Assembly (NCBI GenBank): GCA_016707205.1
Contig: JADJHZ010000008.1
Span: 167,271 to 231,270, forward strand
Direction of reading: 5' to 3'
DNA: 64,000 nucleotides
Source of the DNA: Haliscomenobacter sp.
GTDB taxonomy: Bacteria > Bacteroidota > Bacteroidia > Chitinophagales > Saprospiraceae
Part shown: positions 25,499-34,208 of the stretch, piece by piece
How the letters are laid out: each line of letters opens with the position of its first letter
How positions within the stretch are numbered: position 1 is the stretch's first letter
Position numbers and translations under genes: made by a program
Notes under the pieces: generated by a model
Database searches by the model: none
What the model was told of the DNA's origin: nothing
What the model saw: the letters and a program-made list of their open reading frames with translations, nothing else

Positions 25499-25576
25499 GG
25501 CCTTTTGGTTTTATTTTCTGTCAGGGGCAATCCTGCCTGTTCAATTTACGCCGGCAGGTCTTGTGCACGAGGGTTG

Positions 25577-25611
25577 GCAACGCCTCCTTCAGGAGGTTGG
25601 GAGGCGTGCAA
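25577..25611. other. GC-rich inverted repeat upstream of the acyl-CoA dehydrogenase
   Basis: CGCCTCC and GGAGGCG flank a CCTCC-TTCA-GGAGG hairpin in the 214-nt gap before the acyl-CoA dehydrogenase start, so two nested or alternative stems are possible. It could be a leader structure or an end signal of the DUF4286 side; not resolved. Confidence 0.25.
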
Positions 25612-25712
25612 AGGCATGCAAATCATCTGCCGGTGCAATGTTTATTTTGGGGCAAAATAAGGCATTTTACTCGCGATGCCAAGCAAGGTTTGGCTTCCGG
25701 CGCTCTGTTCGT

Positions 25713-26012
25713 TTAGAGAATTTCCATCAAGGTGCGGAAAGCCACGTATTTGCCGGGAAAACGGCTGGCATGCGCTGCCTGGAGGCGAGGAGCATCCTCC
25801 TGCTGGTATGCATACATGGCGGCCAGATCCCTGCAGAAATACTGCACGGCGTAAGTGACTCCGTCCTCCTCCTGATGCAGGAGCCGGCAGATGCGGTAGT
25901 CTTCAAACTTTCCGCTGCGCATCACCGCCGGAATATGTTCCTGGCGCATCCATTCCAGCCATTCTTCCTGGACCTGGGTTTCCACTTTAACCGTAACGTT
26001 ATAAATGAGCAT
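25713..26012 (-). CDS. DUF4286 family protein
   Basis: A 99-residue single-domain protein: MLIYNVTVKVE, EEWLEWMRQEHIPAVMRSGKFEDYRICRLL, GVTYAVQYFC and FPGKYVAFRTLMEIL. This matches DUF4286, a small ferredoxin-like alpha/beta-barrel fold related to the heme- and monooxygenase-like ABM family, common in Bacteroidota. No function is known. It sits downstream of DUF4290 on the same strand (95-nt gap) and may be the last gene of the glmS unit. Confidence 0.8.
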   Translation of the reverse strand: MLIYNVTVKVETQVQEEWLEWMRQEHIPAVMRSGKFEDYRICRLLHQEEDGVTYAVQYFCRDLAAMYAYQQEDAPRLQAAHASRFPGKYVAFRTLMEIL

Positions 26013-26107
26013 ACATCTAAAGCCATTTCATGCAGGCGATAAGGGTGTTCAACCGCTGCCCACCGTACCCTTAAAAATACATCAGACGTCATAAGCAGCC
26101 CCAAGCC

Positions 26108-26800
26108 TTATTTGCGCTTGTTCCGCATTTGCTGCCTGTTCTTGTTATTCTTCCCTCCGCCGTTTCCACCGCCATAAGACTTCCCTCCTCCCTGATAGGG
26201 TTTGTATTTGGGGCGCCGGGGCGCCGGAGTCGGTTGCAGGAGGTTGTCGATCACCGCCGGAAGAACGAGTTTGCCGTGCGATATGATTTCCAGATCCGCT
26301 TTGATCACGTCGTCGCTTACAAAGTGTTCCTTATTCCATGTTCGGTAAACCAGCTTCATATAAGAAGCAATCACCGAAACCAGCGCATCCCTTTTAGGGC
26401 CCGGGTCCATTTCCAACGCCTTGCGAATAAGCTTCTGCACGCTATTGCCGTAATGGCGGTAGTTTTGCTCCTTTTCCGGATAATCCACCTTATCGGGCTT
26501 TATCTGGGCCGCTTCGGCGGTTGGGGCTAACCCGTTGGGCGGCACCACCTTGATCTCGTAGTTGGCGATACGGAAAAGATGCTTCCAGAGCTTATCCCGC
26601 ACGTCCTCCATATTCCGGCTTTGAGGCTGCATCTGAAACATCAGTTGGATGATCTGCTCGACAAATTGTTGCCGGAGCCTGTCGTCTTCGATGGTTTTGG
26701 CGTAAAAAATCAAGCGCTGGACATTTCGTCCGTATTCAGGAATGATCAACTCCTCCATTTGGGAGTTGTACTCCATATCCAATTTGGCTTTCTGAGTCAT
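26108..26800 (-). CDS. DUF4290 family protein
   Basis: A 230-residue soluble protein starting MTQKAKLDMEYNSQMEELIIPEYGRNVQRLI, typical of DUF4290. The helical body (about 1-200) contains QNYRHYGNSVQKLIRKAL and KLVYRTWNKEHFVSDDVIKADLEIISHGKLVLP. The C-terminus is low-complexity and basic, rich in Gly, Lys and Asn (GGGKSYGGGNGGGKNNKNRQQMRNKRK), which suggests nucleic-acid or ribosome association. Function unknown; restricted to Bacteroidota. It starts 29 nt downstream of the glmS stop and is probably co-transcribed. Confidence 0.85.
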   Translation of the reverse strand: MTQKAKLDMEYNSQMEELIIPEYGRNVQRLIFYAKTIEDDRLRQQFVEQIIQLMFQMQPQSRNMEDVRDKLWKHLFRIANYEIKVVPPNGLAPTAEAAQIKPDKVDYPEKEQNYRHYGNSVQKLIRKALEMDPGPKRDALVSVIASYMKLVYRTWNKEHFVSDDVIKADLEIISHGKLVLPAVIDNLLQPTPAPRRPKYKPYQGGGKSYGGGNGGGKNNKNRQQMRNKRK

Positions 26801-26829
26801 GAAAAACGATTCAAGAGTAAAAACGAAGA

Positions 26830-28668
26830 TTATTCTACGGTAACGGATTTCGCCAGATTTCGGGGTTGGTCCACGTTACACCCTCTGAAAACGGCGATGT
26901 AATACGACAATAACTGGAGCGGAATCACGGAAATGAGGGGAGATAGCGGTTCTTCGGTTTCCGGGATTTCGATAGTATAATCTGCAAGCGCGTGGATGAC
27001 GGAATCGCCTTCCGGAACAATAGCAATCACCATTCCTTTTCTGGCTTTGACCTCCTGGATATTGCTTACGATCTTATCGTAGGCGCTCCGATTGGTTGCA
27101 ATCACGATCACCGGCATGTTTTCGTCGATCAATGCGATAGGGCCGTGTTTCATTTCGGCAGCAGGATACCCTTCTGCATGAACGTAGGAAATCTCTTTTA
27201 GTTTCAGGGCGCCCTCCAGAGCAACGGGGAAGTTATATCCCCGCCCGAGATACAAGGCATTGCTGCGGTCTTTGATTTCCCCGGCAATATACCTGATTTT
27301 GGCATCTTGCTCAAACACCTTTTTGATTTTGTCGGGGATAGCAGCCAGTTCCGTAACCAGTTGGCGGTAGCGCAGCTCCGAAATCGTACCCCGCTGATGG
27401 GCCAAATGGAGCGCCATCAGGCTAAGCAAGGTCACCTGCCCGGTAAAGGCTTTGGTGGAAGCCACCCCAATCTCCGGGCCTGCGTGAATATAAGACCCCG
27501 CATCCGTAAGCCGGGCGATGGAAGACCCCACCACATTGACGATCCCATAGATCAACGCCCCTTTTTCTTTGGCAATTTCAAGGGCTGCCAGCGTGTCGGC
27601 CGTTTCCCCCGACTGGGAAATCGCGATGACGACATCCTCCCCGCTCAGGACCGGATTGCGGTAGCGGAATTCGGAGGCGTACTCCACCTCCACCGGTATT
27701 CTGGCCAGGTCTTCAAAAAGGTATTCTCCGATCAGGCCGGAGTGCCACGACGTGCCGCATGCGACCATAATGAAGCGTTTGGCGTTGGCAATGCGGGAAG
27801 CATAGTCTTCCATTCCTCCCAGGCGAACCCAGCCTTCCTCGGCGTTCAGACGGCCGCGCATACATTCCCGCAAGGTATTGGGCTGCTCGTAAATCTCCTT
27901 CAGCATGAAGTAATCATAGCCTCCTTTTTCCAGCATCTCGATCTTCATATCCAGCTCCTGCACATACGGCGTCAATGGCACATTCGACAAGGTCTTGACC
28001 TCCAGGTCGCAGTTTTTTCGAACGACAGCCAATTCTTCGTCGTTCAGATATACAACCCGGTTGGTATATTCCACGATGGGAGTCGCATCCGAAGCAAGGA
28101 AATACTCCTTGTCGCCGATGCCGATCACCAGGGGACTTGCCTTCCGGGCAGCGACCAAGGCATGCGGATCGCGATTGTCCACAACCACGATGGCATAAGC
28201 GCCGACCACCCGGCGAAGCGCCAGACGTACCGCCTCTTCGAGCGGAAGGTTATTCGCGTCCTGGATAGCCTGGATCAGATTGACCAAAACTTCCGTATCC
28301 GTTTCACTTAGAAAGACAAACCCTTCCTTTTCCAGGGTGGCTTTCAACGAAGCGTAGTTTTCTATAATCCCATTGTGCACCAGCGCAATGCATCCGTTGT
28401 TCGACATATGGGGATGGGCATTGACGTCGTTGGGCTCCCCGTGGGTAGCCCAGCGGGTGTGTCCGAAACCAACCCCGGTCTGGCTCGCAAGAGATTCCGT
28501 GAAAGCCTCCAGGTTGTTGACTTTGCCTTTGCGCTTAAACACCTGGATGTCCCCGTCTACCAGAGCCACCCCAGCGCTGTCATAGCCCCGGTATTCAAGC
28601 CGCTTCAGTCCTTTAATCAATCGGGGATAAGCCGGCTGTTCCCCCAGATAAGCAATAATTCCGCACAT
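26830..28668 (-). CDS. glmS: Glutamine-fructose-6-phosphate aminotransferase (isomerising)
   Basis: A 612-residue enzyme that makes glucosamine-6-phosphate, the entry to peptidoglycan and LPS amino sugars. N-terminal class II glutamine amidotransferase with the catalytic Cys2 (MCGIIAYLG), RWATHGEPNDVNAHP and HNGIIENY. Two SIS domains follow with CGTSWHSGL and the sugar-phosphate loop SQSGETADTL, and the C-terminus AKSVTVE is the conserved end of the family. No GlmS ribozyme or other known leader element is recognisable upstream; the 414-nt leader instead contains inverted ladder repeats. DUF4290 follows at 29 nt. Confidence 0.96.
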   Translation of the reverse strand: MCGIIAYLGEQPAYPRLIKGLKRLEYRGYDSAGVALVDGDIQVFKRKGKVNNLEAFTESLASQTGVGFGHTRWATHGEPNDVNAHPHMSNNGCIALVHNGIIENYASLKATLEKEGFVFLSETDTEVLVNLIQAIQDANNLPLEEAVRLALRRVVGAYAIVVVDNRDPHALVAARKASPLVIGIGDKEYFLASDATPIVEYTNRVVYLNDEELAVVRKNCDLEVKTLSNVPLTPYVQELDMKIEMLEKGGYDYFMLKEIYEQPNTLRECMRGRLNAEEGWVRLGGMEDYASRIANAKRFIMVACGTSWHSGLIGEYLFEDLARIPVEVEYASEFRYRNPVLSGEDVVIAISQSGETADTLAALEIAKEKGALIYGIVNVVGSSIARLTDAGSYIHAGPEIGVASTKAFTGQVTLLSLMALHLAHQRGTISELRYRQLVTELAAIPDKIKKVFEQDAKIRYIAGEIKDRSNALYLGRGYNFPVALEGALKLKEISYVHAEGYPAAEMKHGPIALIDENMPVIVIATNRSAYDKIVSNIQEVKARKGMVIAIVPEGDSVIHALADYTIEIPETEEPLSPLISVIPLQLLSYYIAVFRGCNVDQPRNLAKSVTVE

Positions 28669-29082
28669 AATGGGTAAAGTTTTAGTGGTTGAGTGGTTAA
28701 GTGATTGGGGGGTTAAGTGGTTGGGTGAGTGAGCAATTTAAAAAATTATTAAAAGGGAGCGTTTAAACATGAAAGTTTTCAAAAAAATGCTTAAAAATTT
28801 GATTTTCAATCATCTAACCAGACAAAAGGACGCCAGAAAGGCCTGCCAACAAACAAAGCCTTCTTTTAGGCGGCGCCTAAACCACACACCGGTCGGGCTG
28901 AAAGTTCAGACCGTAGCGTCGAAGGACCGGCGAATCATTCCGCACGAAATCTAAGGATTTCAGCGAACAAGCCTCGAACCAGTTCCGTTTTGAACAGCCC
29001 CGTCCCCGCCCTATCTCTCATACCCACCCACTCACTTAACCACCCAATCACCAACCACTAACCACTAACCACCAAACGAAAC
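28669..29082 (-). repeat. 414-nt glmS leader bounded by inverted ladders, locus E
   Basis: Near the glmS start (28683-28735) the plus strand has octamers of the type TTRRGTGR (TTGAGTGG, TTAAGTGA, TTAAGTGG). From 29021 to 29080, next to the DUF4270 TAG stop (29085-29083), the same words stand in reverse complement (TTAGTGG twice, then TTGGTGA and TTGGGTGG when read on the minus strand). The two arms could close a stem around about 290 nt. Within it are small hairpins: TTTAGGC-GGC-GCCTAAA near 28865 and GAAATC/GATTTC near 28946. No gene or known riboswitch is seen. Confidence 0.6.
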
Positions 29083-30411
29083 CTACTTCAATTGCGTATA
29101 AGCAATCTTCAGTTTGGCTTTATACGTTGGGTGGGAAGCGCCATTAAGCACCGCCCTGCTTCCATTCTCTGTTTTCGGCAGCAAAGTAACCAACAGTTCG
29201 TTGCTTACTTTTCCTTCCACCATATCCTGAATATGGGCGGAAAGGTTCATGCGGTAGTACCCCGGGGCCGTATCCGTTCCCGGACGGTACGTTCCTCCAA
29301 ATTGCGCAGATAAATCATCGGTAGAATAGAGGACATCGTTAATGACCTGAATAGCCCCATCGCTGTCTCGGTAATACAGGACCACCGAAGACGCCGGGTA
29401 AAACGCTGCCGCATCATCCGAAGGCAGTGTAGCCGCATAGAGCACCAGTTCGGCTTTATTAATGATCACGTTCTTGAGGGAAGTAATATGAGGGAAGCGG
29501 ACTACCCCATTGACTCCCGCCATTCCTTGAACGAATATATAGGGGTTGTCGATGGAAGGAGAGGTCAGGTATTTTTCCACTTCTTTCCCCGCGATTTCAT
29601 GTTTAAACAAGGATACATTGGCCACGAAAGGGCTGAATTGGAATCGAAACTGCCGTTGAAGGGTATCGACATGATAATATACCACCAATCCTGCCCGGTT
29701 GGAGTTCAGATTTACCCCCACCACGCTGCCGCCGGAGACAGGCTTCACGCAAATACCCTGGAAATAACTCTGGAACAAACTGTCGGTGGTATAATAAAGC
29801 GTATCCAGGTTCAGAAGTTCCCGGCCCAGGCTATTGTTCAGGGGTATCCGCATGTGGGGAAACCCAATCGTATCCCGTTCTCCCAGCGAATAGTCGAAGA
29901 CAAAAAGGCTATCGCGGCTGGGGAATATCGATCCCCTTCCCAGCGAGACGGGATTCGTTTCAAAATGGTCGTTTGAAAAATGGGCCTCCGAGGCAGAAAT
30001 CGTTTCCGTTAACCGGAAAACGTCCAGGGTTAGCGGGACGTCGGCTTCGCCATAAAACTTAGACGTATCGTACGGAAGCACCAGTACCACCGAATCCACT
30101 ACGGCATTGGCAAAAGAAGGCTGAAGCACTTCCGGGATTAGCTGAGCAGCCAGGCTGGCTTCCGAAGTCCCAAACAAAGGGTCGTTCATTTTTCCAACGA
30201 TATACGCGCTCAGGAGGGACAACGGGTTGTGGGTACGCACCGAATCGCTTCGTTCCGTACCGGTTTCTACCGTGAAGGTATCGATGTAGACCAAATTCAG
30301 CAGGTCTTCATCCAAAAGATCCAAACCAGCGCTGATCGGGTTGGTACAAGAAAGCGCTCCGGCGCCCAGCGCCCAAATAAAAGCCCATCGCAGTATGCGT
30401 TTACAATTCAT
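29083..30411 (-). CDS. DUF4270 family lipoprotein
   Basis: A 442-residue protein with signal peptide and lipobox GALSC (Cys22). DUF4270 features are present: NPISAGLDLLDEDLLNLVYIDTFTVETGTERSDSVRT near the N-terminus and beta-rich repeats after. Likely an outer-membrane or surface lipoprotein of unknown role. It lies 87 nt downstream of the glycogen-synthase-like gene on the same strand, an arrangement I recall as conserved across Bacteroidota and paired with a divergent panC, as here. The stop codon abuts the inverted ladder of the glmS leader. Confidence 0.85.
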   Translation of the reverse strand: MNCKRILRWAFIWALGAGALSCTNPISAGLDLLDEDLLNLVYIDTFTVETGTERSDSVRTHNPLSLLSAYIVGKMNDPLFGTSEASLAAQLIPEVLQPSFANAVVDSVVLVLPYDTSKFYGEADVPLTLDVFRLTETISASEAHFSNDHFETNPVSLGRGSIFPSRDSLFVFDYSLGERDTIGFPHMRIPLNNSLGRELLNLDTLYYTTDSLFQSYFQGICVKPVSGGSVVGVNLNSNRAGLVVYYHVDTLQRQFRFQFSPFVANVSLFKHEIAGKEVEKYLTSPSIDNPYIFVQGMAGVNGVVRFPHITSLKNVIINKAELVLYAATLPSDDAAAFYPASSVVLYYRDSDGAIQVINDVLYSTDDLSAQFGGTYRPGTDTAPGYYRMNLSAHIQDMVEGKVSNELLVTLLPKTENGSRAVLNGASHPTYKAKLKIAYTQLK

Positions 30412-30497
30412 GACATGAACTTAGGACCGCCGCCTGGCAGCAGTCAGGTGATCAGAAAAAAACAAGAAACAGGGTGTCCTGCGCAAGGCCATTCCTT

Positions 30498-31316
30498 TTA
30501 TTCGGAAACTTTTTCCAGGAACAAAGATTGGTAAAACTCCAAAATGGATTCCAGATAATTTTCTCCGGGATACGGCAAAAACGGCTTATCGATGTGGAGC
30601 AAATAATCCTGGGTCGAACCTTCCAATTCCGCGCTGCCCTGGACCACCGCGTCCGCATACATCATCGCTCCCCTCTGAAGGGTAACCCCGGCGCCGTTTT
30701 GGTAGGCTTTCAAATCTTCAGCTCCCAGGTTATTGATCAGCGCTTTGGATAGAAAACTATCTTCCAGGGCTTTGCCCATGGGTTCGTTGTAGATCGAATA
30801 GACTACTTTTGAATGCTGGAAAAGCGGCTCCGTCCGGTACACCGTTTTCATATACAGCGGAACCAGGCTCGTCATCCACCCATGGCAATGCACAATATCC
30901 GGCGCCCAGCCGAACTTCTTGACCGTCTCGATCACGCCTTTGCAGAAAAACACCATGCGGTCGGCATTATCGGTAAAGGGCTGATCCTGTTCGTCCAGGA
31001 AAATATGCTTTCGCCTGAAAAAATCGTCGTTATCCAGAAAGTACACCTGCATCCGGCCTTCGGGTAGAGAAGCTACCTTGATGACCAGAGGATAATCGTC
31101 ATCTTCTACGATAATATTCATTCCCGACAAGCGAACCACCTCGTGCAAGCGGTGCCTGCGCTCGTTGATGGCCCCAAAACGCGGCATGAGAATTCGGATT
31201 TCTAAACCGTGTTCCTGGATAAATTGCGGCAACTTTCGGGAAACTTCAGATATTTCGGTAGATGATGTGTAAGGCTGCATCTCTTGGGTAACAATCAGCA
31301 CTTTCTTTTTTCTCAT
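30498..31316 (-). CDS. Glycogen/starch synthase-like protein, N-terminal GT5 domain only
   Basis: A 272-residue protein matching only the N-terminal half of glycogen synthase: KVLIVTQEMQPYTSSTEISEVSRKLPQFI (the ADP-glucose-site K-x-G-G-L motif is replaced by STEIS), DIVHCHGWMTSLVPLYMK and a long acceptor-side region. The C-terminal Rossmann domain with the E-x7-E donor site is absent, so full synthase activity is doubtful. The short form is common in Bacteroidota beside DUF4270 and panC, so it is probably not a truncation. It may be regulatory or bind a nucleotide sugar. The leader of about 200 nt holds inverted GTCTAAA words. Confidence 0.8.
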   Translation of the reverse strand: MRKKKVLIVTQEMQPYTSSTEISEVSRKLPQFIQEHGLEIRILMPRFGAINERRHRLHEVVRLSGMNIIVEDDDYPLVIKVASLPEGRMQVYFLDNDDFFRRKHIFLDEQDQPFTDNADRMVFFCKGVIETVKKFGWAPDIVHCHGWMTSLVPLYMKTVYRTEPLFQHSKVVYSIYNEPMGKALEDSFLSKALINNLGAEDLKAYQNGAGVTLQRGAMMYADAVVQGSAELEGSTQDYLLHIDKPFLPYPGENYLESILEFYQSLFLEKVSE

Positions 31317-31763
31317 ACCGTCAAAGTCTAAATGTTTTGAACTTTAGACTCCAGAATGTAGACCTTAGAAAAATTGTCGCACGGAAATGGGAAAGTTCAT
31401 TAACCTTCCTGATTGTCTGCCTTTTACAAGGCAATATGGTAATCTAGCGTCTAAAGTCTATTATCCAACGTCTAAAATGGTTGAAACCTGAAGTAATCAA
31501 GACGGCCTTCAGGAATAAGACTGCAAAATTAGAAAAAAAAACGCTTTTTTCCCTAACTATGAACAACTTAATCAATTCTTAACGATTTTAAAGCCATTCT
31601 GATGCTTTTGACCTCGTTTTAACCGCTCTTTTCAAACCTGTGCCGGCGCCTGGCTTCTGGAATCTGCCTCCAATCCGGTTTTGCGGGAGCCCAACCCGCT
31701 GATTTATTTGTACTTGGGCTATCGCTATAATCATTTAACCAATTAAACGCATTTTCTGTTCCT
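31317..31763. other. 447-nt divergent gap between the glgA-like gene and panC, locus F
   Basis: Contains AGTCTAAA (31325-31332) with its complement TTTAGACT (31343-31350) and further GTCTAAA words at 31449-31475, the same word family as locus B but here in a leader, not at a stop. A TAATTTTG box on the minus strand (31531-31524) may be the -7 of the glycogen-synthase-like gene, which would put the repeats inside its 5' leader. The panC side (31560-31763) is AT-rich with no clear promoter. Confidence 0.5.
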
Positions 31764-32618
31764 ATGTATTTGCTCAAACGCGCAAGAGACCTTCAGCAAG
31801 TTCTCCAGACATTACGTCAGGAGGGAAAATCCGTTGGGTTCATACCCACGATGGGAGCGCTGCACCCAGGCCATTTATCGTTAGTGGATCGGGCAAAGCA
31901 AGAAAACCAGTTTACGGTTTGCAGTATCTTTGTCAACCCCACGCAATTCAACGACCCCAAGGATCTGGATCTTTATCCCCGAACACCAGGTAAAGACATC
32001 CGGATGCTGGCTTCGGTTGGCGCACACCTCGTTTTTATGCCGCCACCAGGCGAAATTTATCCTCCCGGCCTGGATACCCAACTGGATGTTTCCTTCGGTT
32101 TGCTGGACAACGTGATGGAAGGAGAGTTCAGACCCGGGCATTTCCAGGGGGTCGCCCAGGTGGTCAAACGCTTCCTCGACCTGATCAGACCGGATGCCCT
32201 TTATCTCGGGCAAAAAGATTTTCAGCAGGTAGCTATCCTCCGGCATCTGGTGCATCAGCTCCATTTACCGGTACGCATCGTCATGTGCCCGACCCTTCGG
32301 GAAACCGACGGGCTGGCAATGAGCTCCCGAAACGTGCGGCTCAGCCCGGAACTGCGCAAAAAAGCCTCCATCCTGTTTGAAACCCTAACCGCTACCAAAG
32401 ACATGCTGGAGGACTTCCACCCCGAGGAGATCGAGCATTTCGCTATGGGCCGGCTTTCCATTCCCGGGTTCAAACCGGAATATTTTGAGATCGTCGACGG
32501 AAATACCTTACAACCGGTAGACGACGCTTCCCAGACCAATTTTATCGTGGCCTGCACCGCCATTTGGGCAGGCAACGTGCGGCTGATCGACAACATGATC
32601 TGGAAATCGCCGGAATGA
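31764..32618 (+). CDS. panC: Pantoate-beta-alanine ligase
   Basis: A 284-residue enzyme joining pantoate and beta-alanine with ATP in coenzyme A synthesis. Diagnostic motifs: PTMGALHPGHLSLVDRAK (ATP-binding HxGH), FVNPTQFN, YLGQKDFQQV, and PTLRETDGLAMSSRNVRLSPELR (KMSKS-like region). Length matches the family. panD follows after 102 nt, so the two CoA genes are adjacent, although panD also has its own promoter box. Confidence 0.96.
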   Translation: MYLLKRARDLQQVLQTLRQEGKSVGFIPTMGALHPGHLSLVDRAKQENQFTVCSIFVNPTQFNDPKDLDLYPRTPGKDIRMLASVGAHLVFMPPPGEIYPPGLDTQLDVSFGLLDNVMEGEFRPGHFQGVAQVVKRFLDLIRPDALYLGQKDFQQVAILRHLVHQLHLPVRIVMCPTLRETDGLAMSSRNVRLSPELRKKASILFETLTATKDMLEDFHPEEIEHFAMGRLSIPGFKPEYFEIVDGNTLQPVDDASQTNFIVACTAIWAGNVRLIDNMIWKSPE

Positions 32619-32705
32619 ACGAATAAAACCGAAATGCCCCACAAGTGTTTAATGGCATGGGGAACGCCCCGGTAGATTTTTCCCTCATTGCTGATATTCC
32701 TTTAC

Positions 32706-32713
32706 TATTTTTG
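32706..32713 (+). promoter_or_regulatory. panD promoter -7 box TATTTTTG
   Basis: A perfect TAnnTTTG element 8 nt before the panD ATG. Transcription from here would be nearly leaderless. A TTG at 32688-32690 is only 15 nt upstream, shorter than the usual 19-21 nt spacing, so promoter strength is uncertain. Confidence 0.45.
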
Positions 32714-32720
32714 CGGCGCT

Positions 32721-33065
32721 ATGATCATTCAACGTTTTAAATCCAAGATTCATCGGGTAAAGGTCACTGAAGCCGACCTGAACTATGTGGGCAGCATCAC
32801 CATCGACGAAGACCTTTTGGAGGCGGCCAACATCATGGAAGGCGAAAAAGTGCAGATTGTGAACAACAACAACGGCGAGCGGTTTGAAACCTATGTCATC
32901 CCTGGCCCCAGGGCCTCCGGGATGATCCGGCTGAACGGGGCTGCAGCCCGAAAGGTCCAGATCGGCGATATACTGATCATCATCGCCTATGCCTGGATGG
33001 AGCCTCAGGAAGCCCGCTCGTTTAAACCGAGCATCGTCTTTCCCGATCAGGACAACCGAATCTGA
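32721..33065 (+). CDS. panD: Aspartate 1-decarboxylase proenzyme
   Basis: A 114-residue pyruvoyl enzyme making beta-alanine for PanC. The self-cleavage site is Gly24-Ser25 in NYVGSITID; Ser25 becomes the pyruvoyl group. FKSKIHRVKVTEADL at the N-terminus, RFETYVIPG and NGAAARKVQIGD complete the family pattern. The start is ATG 32721, giving the standard MIIQRFKSKIHR; an 11-codon upstream extension from 32688 is rejected. The downstream UPF0104 gene starts 34 nt after the stop. Confidence 0.96.
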   Translation: MIIQRFKSKIHRVKVTEADLNYVGSITIDEDLLEAANIMEGEKVQIVNNNNGERFETYVIPGPRASGMIRLNGAAARKVQIGDILIIIAYAWMEPQEARSFKPSIVFPDQDNRI

Positions 33066-33099
33066 GCCAACGACCGGATCATTTTTTAACTGCACCTAC

Positions 33100-34194
33100 A
33101 TGACTATACCCAAAAGACTGGCGCCATTGCTGCGAAATTTCTTCAAGTTTCTTTTTTTTCTGGGCATAGGCCTGACGCTGCTGTACCTTGTTTACAACCA
33201 CCAGAACAAAGCGTTTCAGGAAGATTGCGCCTTGAAAGGCATTCCTGGCGAGGAGTGCAGTCTCCTTCATAAAGTATGGATGGATTTTCAGGAGGTCAAC
33301 TATTGGTGGATTCTGGCCGTATTGGCGGCTTTTGCCGTAAGCAATCTCAGCAGGGCTGCCCGCTGGCTTATGCTGCTTCGCCCCCTGGGCGTTGCTCCCC
33401 GGCTGAGCAATGCCTATTTCACTATCGTCCTGGGCTATTTTTTCAACCTGGCCCTTCCAAGGCTTGGAGAGATTGCCCGGTCCGGCACGTTCGCTCAATA
33501 CGAGCATATTCCAGTGGAAAAGGTGCTCGGCACCGTCGTGGTAGACCGCGTTTTTGATGTGATTAGCATCCTTCTGATTACGGCGCTGGCATTTGCGCTG
33601 GAATACGACACCCTGTGGAATTTTGCCCAGACCCACGTGTCCCTTGACGGAAAAGCGGAAACGCTGCAACGTCTCTTTTGGCTGGCCATCCCCATCGGTT
33701 TGGCGGGGCTTGCAGTTTTGTTCGTTTTCCGCCGCCGTATCCTTCGCATTCCCATCTTCCAAAAAATAGCCGGCATTGCCCAAGGGTTCTGGCAAGGAAT
33801 CCTGACGGTACGGCAGCTCGACCGGCCCTGGCTTTTTGCCCTGCACAGCATCAATATCTGGCTGATGTTCTACCTTATGACCTACCTGTGCTTTTTCGCC
33901 TATGAGCCGACTTCCGGGCTTTCCGCCACCACCGCTCTGGTCGTTTTTGTTTTTGGGGGATGGGGTATCGTCATCCCCTCTCCGGGGGGCATGGGAACCT
34001 ATCATTTTTTGGTCCAGACAGCGCTCATTATTTACGGTTTGAGCGGAAACGACGGATTTTCGTATGCCAATATTGCCTTTTTCTCTATCCAATTGGGCGG
34101 GAATATTCTGATGGGGCTTGCCGCTTTGCTCGCGCTCCCGATCCTCAACCGGAACTACCGACCCAAGTCCATGATTCAACCAGCCCTTGCATAA
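33100..34194 (+). CDS. UPF0104/lysylphosphatidylglycerol synthase-like flippase domain protein
   Basis: A 364-residue inner-membrane protein with about eight hydrophobic segments. The family pattern is clear: LSRAARWLMLLRPLG, FNLALPRLGEIARSGTFAQYEHIPVEKVLGTVVVDRVFDV and GGWGIVIPSPGGMGTYHFLVQTAL. It corresponds to the N-terminal flippase-type half of MprF without the synthase domain. In Bacteroidota it regularly follows panD. Substrate unknown, probably a lipid. Start is ATG 33100; the longer frame from 32989 overlaps panD and lacks similarity. Confidence 0.88.
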   Translation: MTIPKRLAPLLRNFFKFLFFLGIGLTLLYLVYNHQNKAFQEDCALKGIPGEECSLLHKVWMDFQEVNYWWILAVLAAFAVSNLSRAARWLMLLRPLGVAPRLSNAYFTIVLGYFFNLALPRLGEIARSGTFAQYEHIPVEKVLGTVVVDRVFDVISILLITALAFALEYDTLWNFAQTHVSLDGKAETLQRLFWLAIPIGLAGLAVLFVFRRRILRIPIFQKIAGIAQGFWQGILTVRQLDRPWLFALHSINIWLMFYLMTYLCFFAYEPTSGLSATTALVVFVFGGWGIVIPSPGGMGTYHFLVQTALIIYGLSGNDGFSYANIAFFSIQLGGNILMGLAALLALPILNRNYRPKSMIQPALA

Positions 34195-34208
34195 CAAAAC
34201 CTCCGGAG

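Noticed and set aside
25499..25712. tRNA or riboswitch in the gap before the acyl-CoA dehydrogenase
   Set aside because: Only a simple GC hairpin is present; no cloverleaf or known aptamer core could be traced.
28669..29082. glmS ribozyme or other known riboswitch upstream of glmS
   Set aside because: No conserved glmS ribozyme core can be found; the region is dominated by inverted octamers and small hairpins.
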